A DNA stretch of 54,822 nt from Chromera velia (GCA_018398765.1 JAHBMJ010000173.1:1-54822); one strand, 5' to 3'. Numbered from the stretch's first letter, positions 10,240-21,190 are shown. The notes: generated by a model from the sequence alone, not told the origin. Translations and numbers: made by a program.

Positions 10240-11046
10240 AGTCACCAGATTTGATTTGATAGGATTTGATTTGATTTGATCTGAACTTCAAGCTCAAATT
10301 TGACCAGATTTGAGGTAGATTTGATGTTGAAGTCTAGAGGTCACTCTCGATAGCACTGAAGACGACATGACACAGTTGATACCACTAGCAAATCCTAGAA
10401 AGCCCTAGAGACAAGAAAATTACTAAAAACTAGACTAAAAGCTGAATTAAGACTCTCAAAATTATAATGAGCTATTATCAAAGCTAAGAGTTTATATAAG
10501 TTAAGAGCTTACAATTACATTACTCCTTCTTTCTGCAGGTCACACTTTCTTCGCATAGCCGGCAGTGTATACTAATACGGCCTTCTTGTTGTTATAACCT
10601 GTAGGATTGTTTGACATCGTTGATCGGTTTGATAAAGAGGGACCTAAGAAGGGCCCAAGGTAAAGAAGGAAGCGTAAAAACTGCCATAGGACAATAAAGA
10701 ACCACTTCAAACCCTCAATCAAAACTTGAATGTCTGCAGAATAGACTGGATGACCTCTTTTTCACTGAAGAGACATTTGGAAAAGCTTTTGGGCGTTCAT
10801 ATTCATGTGAAACCGATAAAAAAAACTTTTTGTCATCATTTTTTTTTTTTTCGCATAAAAAAGTGCGAAGACTCATTTGAGAGACTGGATAACGGATTGA
10901 CCTCGAAGATTTGAGGTTAAAGGGTCAGATTTGAAGTAGATTTGATAGGATTTGATAGGCTTTATCATACTAAAGTTTCTCAGGCCTAAGATTTGATTTG
11001 AGGTTAAGCCCTACTTCAAATCAAATCAAATCAAATCTGGTCACTA
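10240..11046. mobile_element. hAT-like non-autonomous element with 8-bp target duplication
   Basis: The termini are inverted repeats of 22 bp with one mismatch, beginning TAGTCACCAGATTTG on the left and TAGTGACCAGATTTG on the right (other strand). They continue into GATTT-rich repeats. Both ends are flanked by a perfect 8-bp direct repeat, CAGATTTC (10232-10239 and 11047-11054). Eight-base duplications and TAG-starting TIRs are typical of the hAT superfamily. The 807-bp body has only short ORFs (10540-10722 minus, 10726-10914 plus) without transposase motifs, so it must have moved using enzymes supplied elsewhere. Confidence 0.88.
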
Positions 11047-11054
11047 CAGATTTC

Positions 11055-12362
11055 CTAAGAAACTTTCTCATGGACTGCTCTGCCGGGTGACACCGCTGAT
11101 GTGAGAGTCTATACACTGCCGGGTGACGTGGGACTTGAATATTCATTACTCACAGACTGCTCTAGCTTTGGCACCTTTGCTATTGAGCCATGGTGGCTGT
11201 CGGGGTAAGTCTTATGATCATCCTCATCATGATCATCACCTAGATCATCATTAGCATCATCATAACATTATTATGGGAGGTGTAGACTTGCACTGCAATT
11301 TAAGTCTGCGGCTAAGCTTAGTAAGCTAGTGGCTAAAACGTACATAATTGTTGCAACATCGATGAATTCTCACCAGACCGGGGGGATTCATCGCTATCCG
11401 CCCTAGTATTGGCCTATAGCGCTGTAGTATAGGGCGTTTTGCGCAGAAAAGAATGCATGCGAGACACGTTTGGAATTTAATTTAATAAACATGCAGGCTA
11501 GTAGACAGGCTTTTAGCAACATGTTTTTCAGGCGCTTAGACTGCATGCATGGCCGCGTATACGTATGTGAAGTGTGATGAACGCCTTCTGTAGTTAGTTA
11601 GAACGTTGGCAGGTATTTGTCTTTACTTTTTTTGTCAATCATGTTTCTGTCTAGGTTTCTGTATGCATGGTGAAAGAGCCTCTGTTCCAAGACCTGTGTG
11701 CCTAGCCTGAGCTCTACTCCCTCAAGCCTCCACCCAATTCTTTGCTATAAGATCAACTCCTCGGTTTTCACAGCGTGACATGGACATGCCAGTGAAAACG
11801 CAAGAATGTAGTGACAAAACGAGAGGACTTCCAGAGTGGCACGGGCTGAGATGAATGAATGGACGGATGATTGAATGCATGAAATTTGGCAATGCATGCA
11901 TGAAGATACATGAATCGACGCGCACATGCATGGACGGCCAAACAATCGGCAAGACGAACGTATGGATCAATGAAGCATTGCATCATGGTGCATGGCGGGG
12001 ACCAGGCCGCGGGGTAACGTACCAGATGCACGAAGAAGTGGGGGGATGCGTACAAGAGAAACGTTTGGTCAGATGAGTGACTATGAATGAGGAAAAGAAA
12101 GATTAGCGGCAGAGGAAGATCCATCGGTGTACCGGCTGTTGCAGCACTGGCAGGATTGTCCAACATACCGGATCGAATTCAGTCAGTCACGCGTCTCCCC
12201 CCTTCCATCTTGTCACAGAAACCATGTCATGCATGATCTCTCTTCAATTCTCTCTGTCGCACACGCATACACACAGTCACTCAGAGTACAAGATACTCCA
12301 TTAGTCAGATGTATAAAGGGAGTCTCCATCGGTTGACGACGCCATTCATGCAGGTCAAATGA

Positions 12363-12393
<31 letters not shown>

Positions 12394-12530
12394 GCGCGCG
12401 CACGCACGCACACACAACTGTTTTGATACAGACACGCAGTTGCACAGAGAAAGCCAGAGAGAAGAGAAAGACAGGATCGATCTGTGGTCCTCGCTCCCTT
12501 CTTCAGTCCTGCCCCCTTGATTGGTTATCT
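11055..12530. other. Intergenic region, no gene seen
   Basis: Unique sequence rich in ATGCATGC-type palindromes (about 11440-11960), with a CA/CG microsatellite at 12361-12416. Short ORFs overlap on both strands without family motifs. The right end should carry the 3' UTR of the minus-strand L-domain gene. Confidence 0.55.
12361..12416. repeat. (CA)n(CG)n(CA)n microsatellite
   Basis: CA repeats, then about 20 bp of alternating CG, then CACG/CA repeats. It is a strong alternating purine-pyrimidine tract, similar in build to the one at 2418-2520. Confidence 0.9.
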
Positions 12531-15498
12531 TCAACCGAAGAGGCCCTTCTGATTCACCTCATCGAGGCCTGCTTTCTTCAGATCGAATCCTAAGTCGAGA
12601 CCAAATCCCCCTCCTTCCTTCTCCTTCTTTGTTGCCTTGCACTCCTCATCCCCAGGTCGAACGACGACACACGGAGGGTCGTCGGTCTCCTGACAGTTGG
12701 GCAGTACCGACTCATTCGCGTCAAACTCCCAGAGGCTGCAGAAGAGGAATTTAATCTCCCCTGTTTCAGACTCACCTCCACTGGTGATGGAGCTGAACGA
12801 TCTGATCACCACCTGGGACGAACGATCGACCAGACCGAGTTTCGGGCTCCCCTCAATCTGAATTCCCTCACTTTCGAAAACAGACAGTTTCGGTTGGGAG
12901 ACCAATTCAAGATTTGTGTTGTTGATCAGCTGCAGTGACGTCTCAGTTGCGGAGCCAAGTTGGAAAGGCGCACGAATCTGACGAAGCCCGGGGCAGTTGG
13001 TAACTCGGATTGCACCGATAAAAAAGGCTTCAGGGAATTCGAGATCGAAAGGTGAACTCTCACTGCATGAATCTGCAATTTCGATGTTGCCCGTCGTTTT
13101 CGCAAGAGGCGCGTTGAGTCTGCTGAAAGCCGGGCTGTTAGCAATATCGAATGTACCCGCGGTCCGTGTACATGGGAGGTCGACGGATTCGATCTCTGTG
13201 CTGTCACTGTTCTGGAATAGGAGACTTGGTGCGGTCCATGCGGAGGGGAACGAAATTCTTGGAACTGAAAAGGCGGAGCCAGAGCTAACCGGTCCGCTCA
13301 GGGTTCCAAACCATGCCTGCATAAAAGGATCAGCAGCAGTCAAAGAAAAGGAAGAAGATGACCACTCGCTCTGAAATCTTCTGAGCATGACAGTCTTTGA
13401 CGAAAAGTTTTTGCAAGATGAGACGACTTCGTCAAGCCCACAAGAGTGGAACAAGAAGGCTATGATGAAAGGCGCATGTGAAGGAGGACAAAAAACAAAT
13501 AAACTTGTCAGACTCGCGAGTGTGCACATCTTTTATTCAGACCATTGAAACCTAAGGCCTCTACTGCGGCAGCGATCACGCAACCATGCATTTCACACTA
13601 TTATTGACCATCTTGTGCATTCATTCCACTCAACCCATAGAGAAATGACATACTCGAGACCCACCTGAAGGAGCGGAAGCTCGATAGCTCCCGTCACCCC
13701 ACTAGAAAGCCGAGCACCCCCGAAAACAACTGCACAGTCTCCGAGGACATTCTCGAGTTCACTCGCCGAGGTGATTTCAACTAAACTTCCCAGCTGACAC
13801 ACAGAGGAGTCCTTCAGACGGCAGACGGAGTTGTCACAGATTCTCTGATCACCATCGCACTCCTCTCCCACCTCGACCTGCGCACAGGGTTAGTCAATTG
13901 GATGGTCACTTGATTTCAATCAATCAATCAATCAATCGATCGATCGATCGATCCATCGATCGGTAGAGAAACTCATTACTCAGTGAAGCAATCAATCGGT
14001 CTCTCCCTGCATCTATCCATTCATTTTTCAGTCGATTTCTGGGATGGATGAGCAAGCAGCCACCAAGCTGAACCCATCCAACGAGTTACTCGATCAGTTA
14101 ACCAACCAGCTGACTGACCGGTCGACCGAAAGAATGTTTGCAATGCGTCAAAATCAGTGAAAGAGAGGCAAAGTCGGAAGTGAAATTTGACACGGAAGCG
14201 GGAAAAGGGGGTGAGAGTAACGGATTGAGCAGGAGAAACGAGACGTACGATGTTGTTTCCACACTTTGCCTTTTGGGGCATCGAGGCTGGGTACGGGTTG
14301 GGGCAGATGTCCTTCGACTTCTCCGTGTTCCCCTTTGCGTCTTCCAGCCACGGCATTCCATTGAATTCACCCCATTGCCGAGAAGCTTTCCGGTCAAATC
14401 GAAAGAATCGAAAACTGCCCCCCCTTTCAGAGCACCTTCAAGGTTGAACAGCCCCCCGACCGACTTTTTCTCCCCCTTTCCGCAGTTCTTAGACACAGCC
14501 GACTCGACTGTACACGCACCAGTACAAAGCTCGTCATTGATCCAGCGCGCTTGGAAAGCAGGCAAGCTGCAGAGCTGCAGAACCGTTGTGTTGGAGGACC
14601 CGAGAGGAGCCTCGATTTCGACATTCTGGAGTCGGGTAAGCAGGGTCAGGAGGGGGGCGCGGAAAACTTCGAGCGAAGGGGCATTCTTCAGGTCGAAGTC
14701 CCCGAGGCGGAACAGATTTGGGTAGTCAGCTTTTGACAGCAGAGGGGTGTCAGTCAACTCGATCTTCGTTGCACTGACAAGATTCGGGAGAGAGGCATCG
14801 ACGATTTTTTCCATTCTGACCAATTCAAAAAAATCTTCTACGTATGTCAGAGAAGAGAAATCAAAGCTGGTCATTTCGGGACAATCCTCAAACTCAATGT
14901 CACTGTACACACTGATCAAACTGGGGGCTTTCACCGTTTGAAGATTTGGTACATCATTGATATCAATTCCTTCCAGATAGCGAAGGGAAGGCAGGTAGAT
15001 GGAGACCAGCTCGGTGGAATCGTCGTTAAAGTCAAGATCTTCCCCGACAAGCAGGGATCTCATCGTCAGACTTTTCATCAAATTCGTATTGGTGGTGCCT
15101 TTGATGTTTCGGGCAAAGACCAGATTCGGCAGTGAGACGTCAACTGCCTCGTCAAGTTCGAAGTCGATGTCTCCAGCAGTGCGGCACACCTGTGCATCTG
15201 CCAGTGTTGTTGTGCTGTCGATAAGCAGATCCCCGCACCTCGCCTCTGGAACGAATGTGCAATTTCCAAGACAGAAGGATCCTGGCTGTCCGTTTTGGCT
15301 GCCATCGTCACATTCTTCCGTCTGAAGGTCAGTCACACCATCACCGCACACGCTTTTCTTCTCATCACCTTTCTTCCCGAAGATACCCAAATTCTCCGGG
15401 AGCTTGAAACCGTCGAGGGACTTAGAAAGGCCTCCAGCTGCCTCGGTGCTCATCACGAGTGCAGCTGCAGCGAAGCCGAAGTGAAGGGAAACTTTCAT
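12531..15498 (-). CDS. Secreted protein with two DUF4215-like plus leucine-rich L-domain modules
   Basis: The chosen start (15498) begins MKVSLHFGFAAAALVMSTEA, a clear signal peptide; an upstream in-frame ATG gives a poorer N-terminus. Module 1 has CGDGVTDLQTEECDDG...CLGNC (DUF4215-like cysteine repeat), then about 250 residues of SLPNL..A..I strand repeats like receptor L domains. Module 2 repeats the plan (VEVGEECDGDQ...CDNSVC) and ends in a cysteine tail with a glycine/leucine-rich end like the inter-module linker. Confident exons: 13877-13665 and 13316-12531 (donor GTGGGT). Exon 1 runs from 15498 to about 14371. The frame changes before 14249 need a small intron or an indel; a 14370-14270 intron plus a 21-nt exon 14269-14249 restores it, giving about 715 residues. 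Role unknown; probably cell surface or extracellular. Confidence 0.75.
13916..13966. repeat. (AATC)n(GATC)n repeat in an intron
   Basis: CAAT/AATC units pass into CGAT units inside the intron of about 370 bp between 14248 and 13878 of the L-domain gene. Confidence 0.85.
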
Positions 15499-16597
15499 CT
15501 TGAAATGGAGAATTAAGTCAAGTGTTGCAATCTGTTGCAGATTATGATGTGTTGCAATGCTGGTTACCGACTGAAAAGCTCCCAGCAGGTTCAACGATGG
15601 GGTCTGGAATGTCAGGGAAGGCGGTCACACAGCGCACCTTCCATGCATTGTCGATTCAGAGGGATTCAAGTGTGGCCGACTATTTTCTACTCTTCTATAT
15701 ATTCATATAGTCCATGCAGTCTGACTCATGCATGCAGCGGGAAGCCGAATCATCACCCCTGTATGACATGCCGGGGCCCAGGGCCTCGGTTCTTAATTGT
15801 CCAGTTCTGCAACGGTTGGGCCGGCGCCATGATCTTTTCCGACCGACTTTATCGACTTTTGGACCATGGATGCAGGATCTGTCTGACACGCACCTCGACC
15901 TATGACAATCTGCGACGACCTCCGTGAACCTAACTACCACTTGAAAGTTGAAGCCGCATTTTTGGATAAGCTTGAAAATCCGTGCCGCAGGCGTGGATCA
16001 CTTACGGTATCTTGAAAGCCAAAGCCGCATATCTGGAGGGTGTACCCCCAAGAAGCCTTCCTATGACTCTATGGTCTGTCAATTAAACTCCAGGCTTTGG
16101 CAGCCTGGCGCCTTCGGCACCAGGGCTTTGACGTCGCAAATTGACGATAAAAAGCTCATTCTTTCTAGTATGCAATATCGTTAAGGCTCTGGCGACAGAA
16201 AGCTAATTCTTTCTAGTATGGAATATACCTCCAGTCCATTGTAGCTTAAAAATATTATAACATAATTTAATCTAGTTTAACTTAGTTTTAAAATATTTTA
16301 ATACTCTCTTATAGTATCTACTATAATCAACTTAAATATTTAAAATAACAACAACAAAAAAATATTGATTTTAATCAGTTTGAATCTGTCAGTCTTAGTC
16401 AGTCTTCATTTAGGAATTCTAGATCCATGGACTCTGCGCGCAGCAGGGCGATAGTCATCGTCATCATCATCAGACTCTGTAGCCCCCCCTCCTTTGCTGC
16501 CACTATATTCGCTCATCACCCAGGCAAACAAAGTAGCCTTTGCTTTCGCCTTATTTTTTGCCTTAGCCTTTGCTTTTGCTTTCGCTTTTCCTTTTAC

Positions 16598-17302
16598 TTA
16601 CGCTCTTTGTCCTCTTGCTTGACGCCTTTCATGCCGTCGAGCCTCCACCTCCACAGCTTCTTCAATCAATTGGCTAATATTCCCAGTTGCAGATTTAGTA
16701 GATGAATCAGAAGCTGCAGTAGGAGGTGCACTGGTGTAAACGATTGCGTGCGCTGGTGCACCAACTTTTAACTTGAAGGGATACACATCAACCGCGGGTT
16801 TATACTCTGTCGTCAGGGCCCATAATTCTCTGCTTTCATTGAAAACTTCAAAGGCTACAACCCTTCGAATCTCGCTCAACTCTCCACCTGCGTGAGCAGA
16901 AAGACATCTTGCTTTCAGCTCCTTCTTCATCTCTCTTTTTGTAAGAGCTTGCAGCCCCTGTCTCCGAACGTTTTCTTTTTGTCTGGCTGTTAGCTTTCTC
17001 CAAATTTTTAATGTTTGAAAGTAAAGTGAAAGAGGGAAAGAATGAATTTTCATGCCTTCCCTACCTGTACATCGACCTTCTTCATTGAACAAAACACAGC
17101 AGCCAATGTCATACAGAGGAATCAAAGGGTACAAAAGAGTTTGAAGAAGGTTAGAGAAGAAGACTTCTCCCTCTCCTAAGGTTAAAAAGGATACAACTAC
17201 ATAGGCATAGTCAATATCCTCCTTTGCAAGTGACTGATATACAAAGTACTTCCCTGTTGATTCATTTGCATAAAACGTGAGTTGTTCAATACGCACAAAC
17301 AT
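16598..17302 (-). CDS. Unrecognised 234-residue protein inside a TIR element
   Basis: An ATG-started frame with varied composition, clearly not low complexity. The N-terminal half has hydrophobic strands (YVVVSFLTLGEGEVFF, LLYPLIPLYDIGCCVLF). The middle is a basic helix (WRKLTARQKENVRRQGLQAL) with a lone CLSAHAG. The C-terminus is Ala/Ser/Thr-rich then acidic-basic, ending RRHERRQARGQRA. I do not recognise a family and see no DDE, RNase H or zinc-finger signature. Position inside the TIRs suggests transposon-encoded or captured cargo, perhaps the last exon of a longer gene, but no partner exon is obvious. Frame integrity over 700 bp suggests recent selection or recent insertion. Confidence 0.5.
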   Translation of the reverse strand: MFVRIEQLTFYANESTGKYFVYQSLAKEDIDYAYVVVSFLTLGEGEVFFSNLLQTLLYPLIPLYDIGCCVLFNEEGRCTGREGMKIHSFPLSLYFQTLKIWRKLTARQKENVRRQGLQALTKREMKKELKARCLSAHAGGELSEIRRVVAFEVFNESRELWALTTEYKPAVDVYPFKLKVGAPAHAIVYTSAPPTAASDSSTKSATGNISQLIEEAVEVEARRHERRQARGQRA

Positions 17303-17512
17303 ACAAGACGCGGTGGCTTACTCGAAAGAAGGAAGCACTCTATCAGATCTGCCTTCCTCTCTTAGAGGCTCCGCATCAAAAGTGAAACAGACAAGCTAGA
17401 AGACCAAAACATTTTTTAGGCAGCTTTTGCACTTTTGTACATGCATGCATTAATACGTATAACTGCAAAAGCCACACAAATTAATGCGTATAACTGTAAA
17501 AACCATATGCAT

Positions 17513-17742
17513 ATGGGCTTTGGGGCAGCACGGTCGGGCTTTGGTAGGCCCGCGCCTTCGGCACAGTTAGGCTTTGGCATGGCTGCACCTTCGGCGCGGT
17601 CGGGCTTTGGTAGGCCCGCGCCTTCGGTGCAGTCAGGCTTTGATAGGCCCGCGTCTTCAACATGGTCAGGCTTTGGCAGGCCTGCGCCTTCGGCGTGGTC
17701 GGGCTTTGGTAGCCGGGCGCCTTCGGCGCCCGGGCTTTGACG
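17513..17742 (+). repeat. GC-rich array of about 33 bp with UUCG hairpins
   Basis: Seven degenerate units each carry GGCTTTGGTAGGCCCGCG-like sequence then CTTCGG. In the last unit, CCGGGCGC and GCGCCCGG flank CTTCGG, giving a perfect 8-bp stem on a C(UUCG)G tetraloop, one of the most stable RNA hairpins known. The period matches the 33-bp array at 9640. Confidence 0.85.
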
Positions 17743-17865
17743 GCGGGGTAGGAGGGTGTCTTGACCGTGTATGCCGCAAGCATGGACGGTCTCTTGAAAA
17801 ACGATGCCGCAGATAGAAATCATCTTGATTATATTTTTTCAAGTGGCACTTAGGTTCAGGGAGGT

Positions 17866-18713
17866 TTCTGTAACACATCTCAATTAAAAAGCTTTTTATT
17901 TGATGGTAGTGAGTAGTAGTAAGTAGTACTAAGCCTTGTTTGAAGGTCAAACCGATACATAATTAAGTCATGCCTAGAGTTGTGCACTAATCATCGTGAT
18001 CAAGCTACATGTATAATGTGTTCCTACAGTAGTTCCTAAGTATGTTTGGTCAATCATTCTAGATCATTTTATTAGAACTTAGTCTAGAAGTCTTTACTAG
18101 TTATTCTAATTTATTCTTAGCTTTTCAATTTCGGCTTTCCCAATTGATGACCTATATGAAGCTGTAAAACATGCTGGCTAAACTTGGAGGGGGTAGGGGG
18201 GGGAGCGGGGTATGCCCCCTCTGTGCCTCCCCCTACCGGGCCCGAAGGGCCGAGGGGGGCGCTCCCCCCCCTTTAATTCAAAATTTGAATAAGAGAACCA
18301 GGTAGGGCATAGCCTATAGTTTATAGTTACGCCCCCCCCTAACCTGAAACAAGTTTAGACAGCATGTCATAAAACCATTTTTTTTTTTTAATATTCTATA
18401 GTATGTCCTATCTGCTTCCATTATATAACCATTATGGTCTAGCCCATTTATGTAATAATAAACAATAGCAGCAGTATTATTATTATCATCATTATTATTA
18501 TTAATCAGTTTATAGACCATTATGGCATGATTATGTAATATGATGATGTCAATATCATTATCATCATATACGCTGTCAGCCTATCGCCATCGACCTATAA
18601 ATAGGCGTGTAGCTGCAGTCTTTCCAACTCTAGCAATAGGCAGCAACATGTGAAGCAGTTCGATTCTTCATAATACTTCATGCACAACAATGGTTTACTT
18701 TGATTTATACTTA
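17866..18713. other. AT-rich intergenic DNA with a G-rich/C-rich island
   Basis: No gene seen. At 18187-18270 a run of G-tracts (five or more Gs several times) is followed by C-tracts and the hairpin GGCCCGAAGGGCC. Trinucleotide-like ATT/ATC runs occur at 18475-18510. The Ty3 element begins at 18714. Confidence 0.6.
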
Positions 18714-19156
18714 TGTTAGGGACCAGAAAGAATTCATGCGCGCACGCCGAGCGATAAAGAAAGCGTAAGGCGATGTCAGGCAGTAAGCACCACACGCACA
18801 TACAAAGCGCTCATGCAGTTTGCAATGCATGCATGAATACATGGAAAAAGAAATACCATAGAAGTGAGTTCACATAAAATGGAATGACACAGAGACAGAA
18901 CAGATGTCAGAAAGAGAGATACAGCAAATACAGAGGTTACATGCATTCAAGTGGACCGATACAAATGAATACCGTACTACATGCACAACGCGTGCACGCA
19001 TACAGTCTGACTGACCGATCGTATCTGTTCTGAGTAGCCAACCGGGAATCTCTCTAGAAGGAGTCGAAAGATGAAAGACCAGACGAACAAACCTTTGTGT
19101 ACATACACGTAAGTAAAAGTCGTAGTCCTATACGCTAGCCCTACGTATGCTCAACA
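18714..19156 (+). repeat. 5' LTR of the Ty3 element
   Basis: 443 bp, starting TGTTAGGGACCAG and ending CTCAACA. It aligns along its length with the two pieces of the 3' LTR. Being uninterrupted, it shows the original sequence at the point where element A later entered the other LTR. Confidence 0.93.
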
Positions 19157-19159
19157 AAC

Positions 19160-19174
19160 TGGTTAGCAGAGCAC
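19160..19174 (+). promoter_or_regulatory. Primer binding site
   Basis: TGGTTAGCAGAGCAC starts three bases after the LTR. TGG pairs with a tRNA CCA end, and the rest resembles the acceptor end of initiator-methionine-type tRNAs, a common Ty3 primer. The exact tRNA is inferred. Confidence 0.6.
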
Positions 19175-19290
19175 TTTCTTTCTGACGGCCTCATTGGTGT
19201 CTGCTTGCAGCCATTTTGGGTGCCACTTGCTCTCGCTAGAGATACCTCAACCCGGCGCTTCCAGCAAATGCGGAGGAAGCCAAGCAGCAG

Positions 19291-20035
19291 ATGTCGGGCG
19301 GACCTCCAGATCCAGTAGCCCTGCAGGTACAGATCGATGCCTTGCAGGCACAGTTGTAGCAAAGAGATGCAGATCTTGCTGCAGCCCAGCAGGCCCAGCA
19401 GCAACTGACCCAGCAACTCGCACAAGCCCAGCAGCAGCAGGCACCGCAGGCACCGCAGGCACCCCAACATCAGCAACAGCAGCAGCAACAGCAGCAACAG
19501 CAGCAGCAGCAGCAGGCAGGCCAACACGGACAGGCCCAAGCACCTCCTCATGTTGATATGACCATGCAAGTTCAAGGCTCTCGACGTCCGGAGAGTCATG
19601 GAGCCATTCAAGAAGGGGGAAAACGACCCCGTGGTTTGGATGTCCATCTTCATGAAGAAGGTGAGGAACGGGAATCTGAACGTGGAGGACTGTAAAGTCC
19701 TGTTTGAGAGGCATGCAGAGGGAGTGGAAGTTTGAGAGTGGATGGCCAAGAACGCGCACCAATATACCACCATCGAAGAGTTCGAGCAGGCATTCCTGGA
19801 CAGATTTATACCCACCGAAGCCGAGAGCCAGCAGGTAGTGTATGAGCTGTCTCAACTCAAGCTTTCTCCTACAGGTGACTTTGACGTGCATGTCAAGGTC
19901 TTCGAAGCTAAAATGAGGGTCGTCCAACCCGGGTATGAGATCAACGTTCGTATGCTCCCCTTCCTCGGGATCTTCCACCCCTCGTTCTCTATAGAAATCA
20001 CCACAGAGCCTGGCAGTGCCCAAAGAGTATGCTAA
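19291..20035 (+). pseudogene. Ty3 gag, broken
   Basis: A start at 19291 (MSGGPPDPVALQVQ) leads into a glutamine-rich stretch, with a TAG at 19357-19359 where CAG is likely ancestral. After the polyQ run the frame shifts. The capsid-like domain follows (ALDVRRVMEPFKKGENDPVVW, then the typical TTIEEFEQAFLDRFIP helix), with a TGA just before EWMAKNAHQY. Downstream (20090-20540) a glycine/arginine-rich segment with further stops may be the old nucleocapsid part; no intact CCHC knuckle is left. Gag would form the particle shell. Confidence 0.75.
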
Positions 20036-20548
20036 GCTGATCCCTTGAGTACTGTTCCTTCATTAACAGGAGCAAAAGAAAGGACCAAATCCATCTGCCA
20101 AGATGGCCCCAGCCACAAAGTCTGCCGATGACGTCAAGCAACTGCGTGCTTAAATCTCTTCTCTGCAGTCCAGTATTGACTCGCTGCAGAGACATGCGCA
20201 GTACCCCCAAGAAGCCGCCGCCGCCGCTGCGTCGGCTGCCCTGCAGTAGTCGATGGCGGCATCGTTTGGACGTGGATACAATGGAGGGGCATGTGGAGGG
20301 AACTGGAGAGGGAGAGGGGGGAGAGGACGAGGATATCCTACTTCCTCTTCGTCTTCCCAAAGTGTCCCCGGAGGGAATACGCTGGGGCATCCCAATTACG
20401 TGGGGTGTAGGCAATATGGTTAAAAAGAGTATCCAATCGCACAGTGCCCCGATGTACTGCGAGGGAGTGGGGGCAGGAATCAGGGAAACGGGAGAGGGGG
20501 ACGGGCTTAGAGGCAGGCCTGACAGTGTCCTCCGTGGGTGATTAGAAG

Positions 20549-21169
20549 TTGCCTCCTCCCTGTGTGCCTGCAATTGTTCGGGAGGAGGACCATGATTTTA
20601 GCAGGCTTTCGCAGAAGTTGCGAGATGTCCCTACTTCTCATGGCGTTGCTGCTAATAACCCGAATTTATTTGCTGCTGCCGGGAGGTCGTCTGTTCTCCC
20701 TTCCCCAGAGACGCCAGATGTTGTAGCCACAGTTGAGGTAGCAGCCCACCCCTGGGTGAGTTTGTTTCTTTTTGACCGAAAGGCATCTGCACTGTTGGAT
20801 TCAGGTGCACAGACTAGTCTGATCAACATCTCTTTCCTTGCATCTGCAGAGTATGAAATGCAGACAGCGAGTGTCGGTTTGAGTGCGTTGGGGAATAATG
20901 GAATTCTAGTAGTGGGAGAGACGTGTGCAGAGTTTTCGTATGAGTCTGCACCAAAAAAAATTTTCAAGCACCCAGTACTGGTGACAGAGAATTCAGAGTA
21001 TGATGTGGTTCTTGGGATAGATTTTCTTCGATCCCGATCTGATGTTTCTTTTGAACTTTTTGGGGGGGAAAGGCTGTATATGGGAGACCTTCCTCCCTTT
21101 GAGGTCTGGTATGATGATGGTCTGAAATCGACGAAGGTGTGTGCCACAAAGAGGATGCGTGTGCCCTAA
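20549..21169 (+). pseudogene. Ty3 aspartic protease region
   Basis: The frame contains ALLDSGAQTSLI, the retropepsin active-site loop (Asp-Ser-Gly), and DVVLGIDFLRS, the second conserved protease motif (ILG-type). The 206-residue frame is open here but cut from gag and RT by stops. In a working element it would be cut out of the gag-pol polyprotein and process it. Confidence 0.82.
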
Positions 21170-21190
21170 TGGCACCGCTCCCTCCTTCAA

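Larger units (their letters stand above)
15918..17865. mobile_element. TIR element of the 33-bp-array family carrying an unknown ORF
   Basis: The left end reads ACCTCCGTGAACCTAACTAC then CACTTGAAA. The right end on the other strand reads ACCTCCCTGAACCTAAGTGC then CACTTGAAA. These TIRs match those of the 522-bp element at 9595. Subterminal CTTGAAA...TGCCGCAG repeats occur at both ends (15940-16040 and 17755-17835), and a GCGCCTTCGG hairpin motif occurs at 16100-16135 and again in the array at 17513-17742. The 1.95 kb body carries one minus-strand ORF. No clean target duplication is visible, so the copy is old or the ends are slightly off. Confidence 0.72.

Noticed and set aside
12736-12775. 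A 40-nt GTGAGT...CTGCAG intron in the last exon of the L-domain gene
   Set aside because: Splicing it out would shift the frame and lose the conserved cysteine tail; the unspliced frame carries cysteines that match module 1.
19247-20023. A long minus-strand ORF rich in Ala/Val/Leu
   Set aside because: It is antisense to the glutamine-rich gag region; CAG/CTG repeats keep it open.
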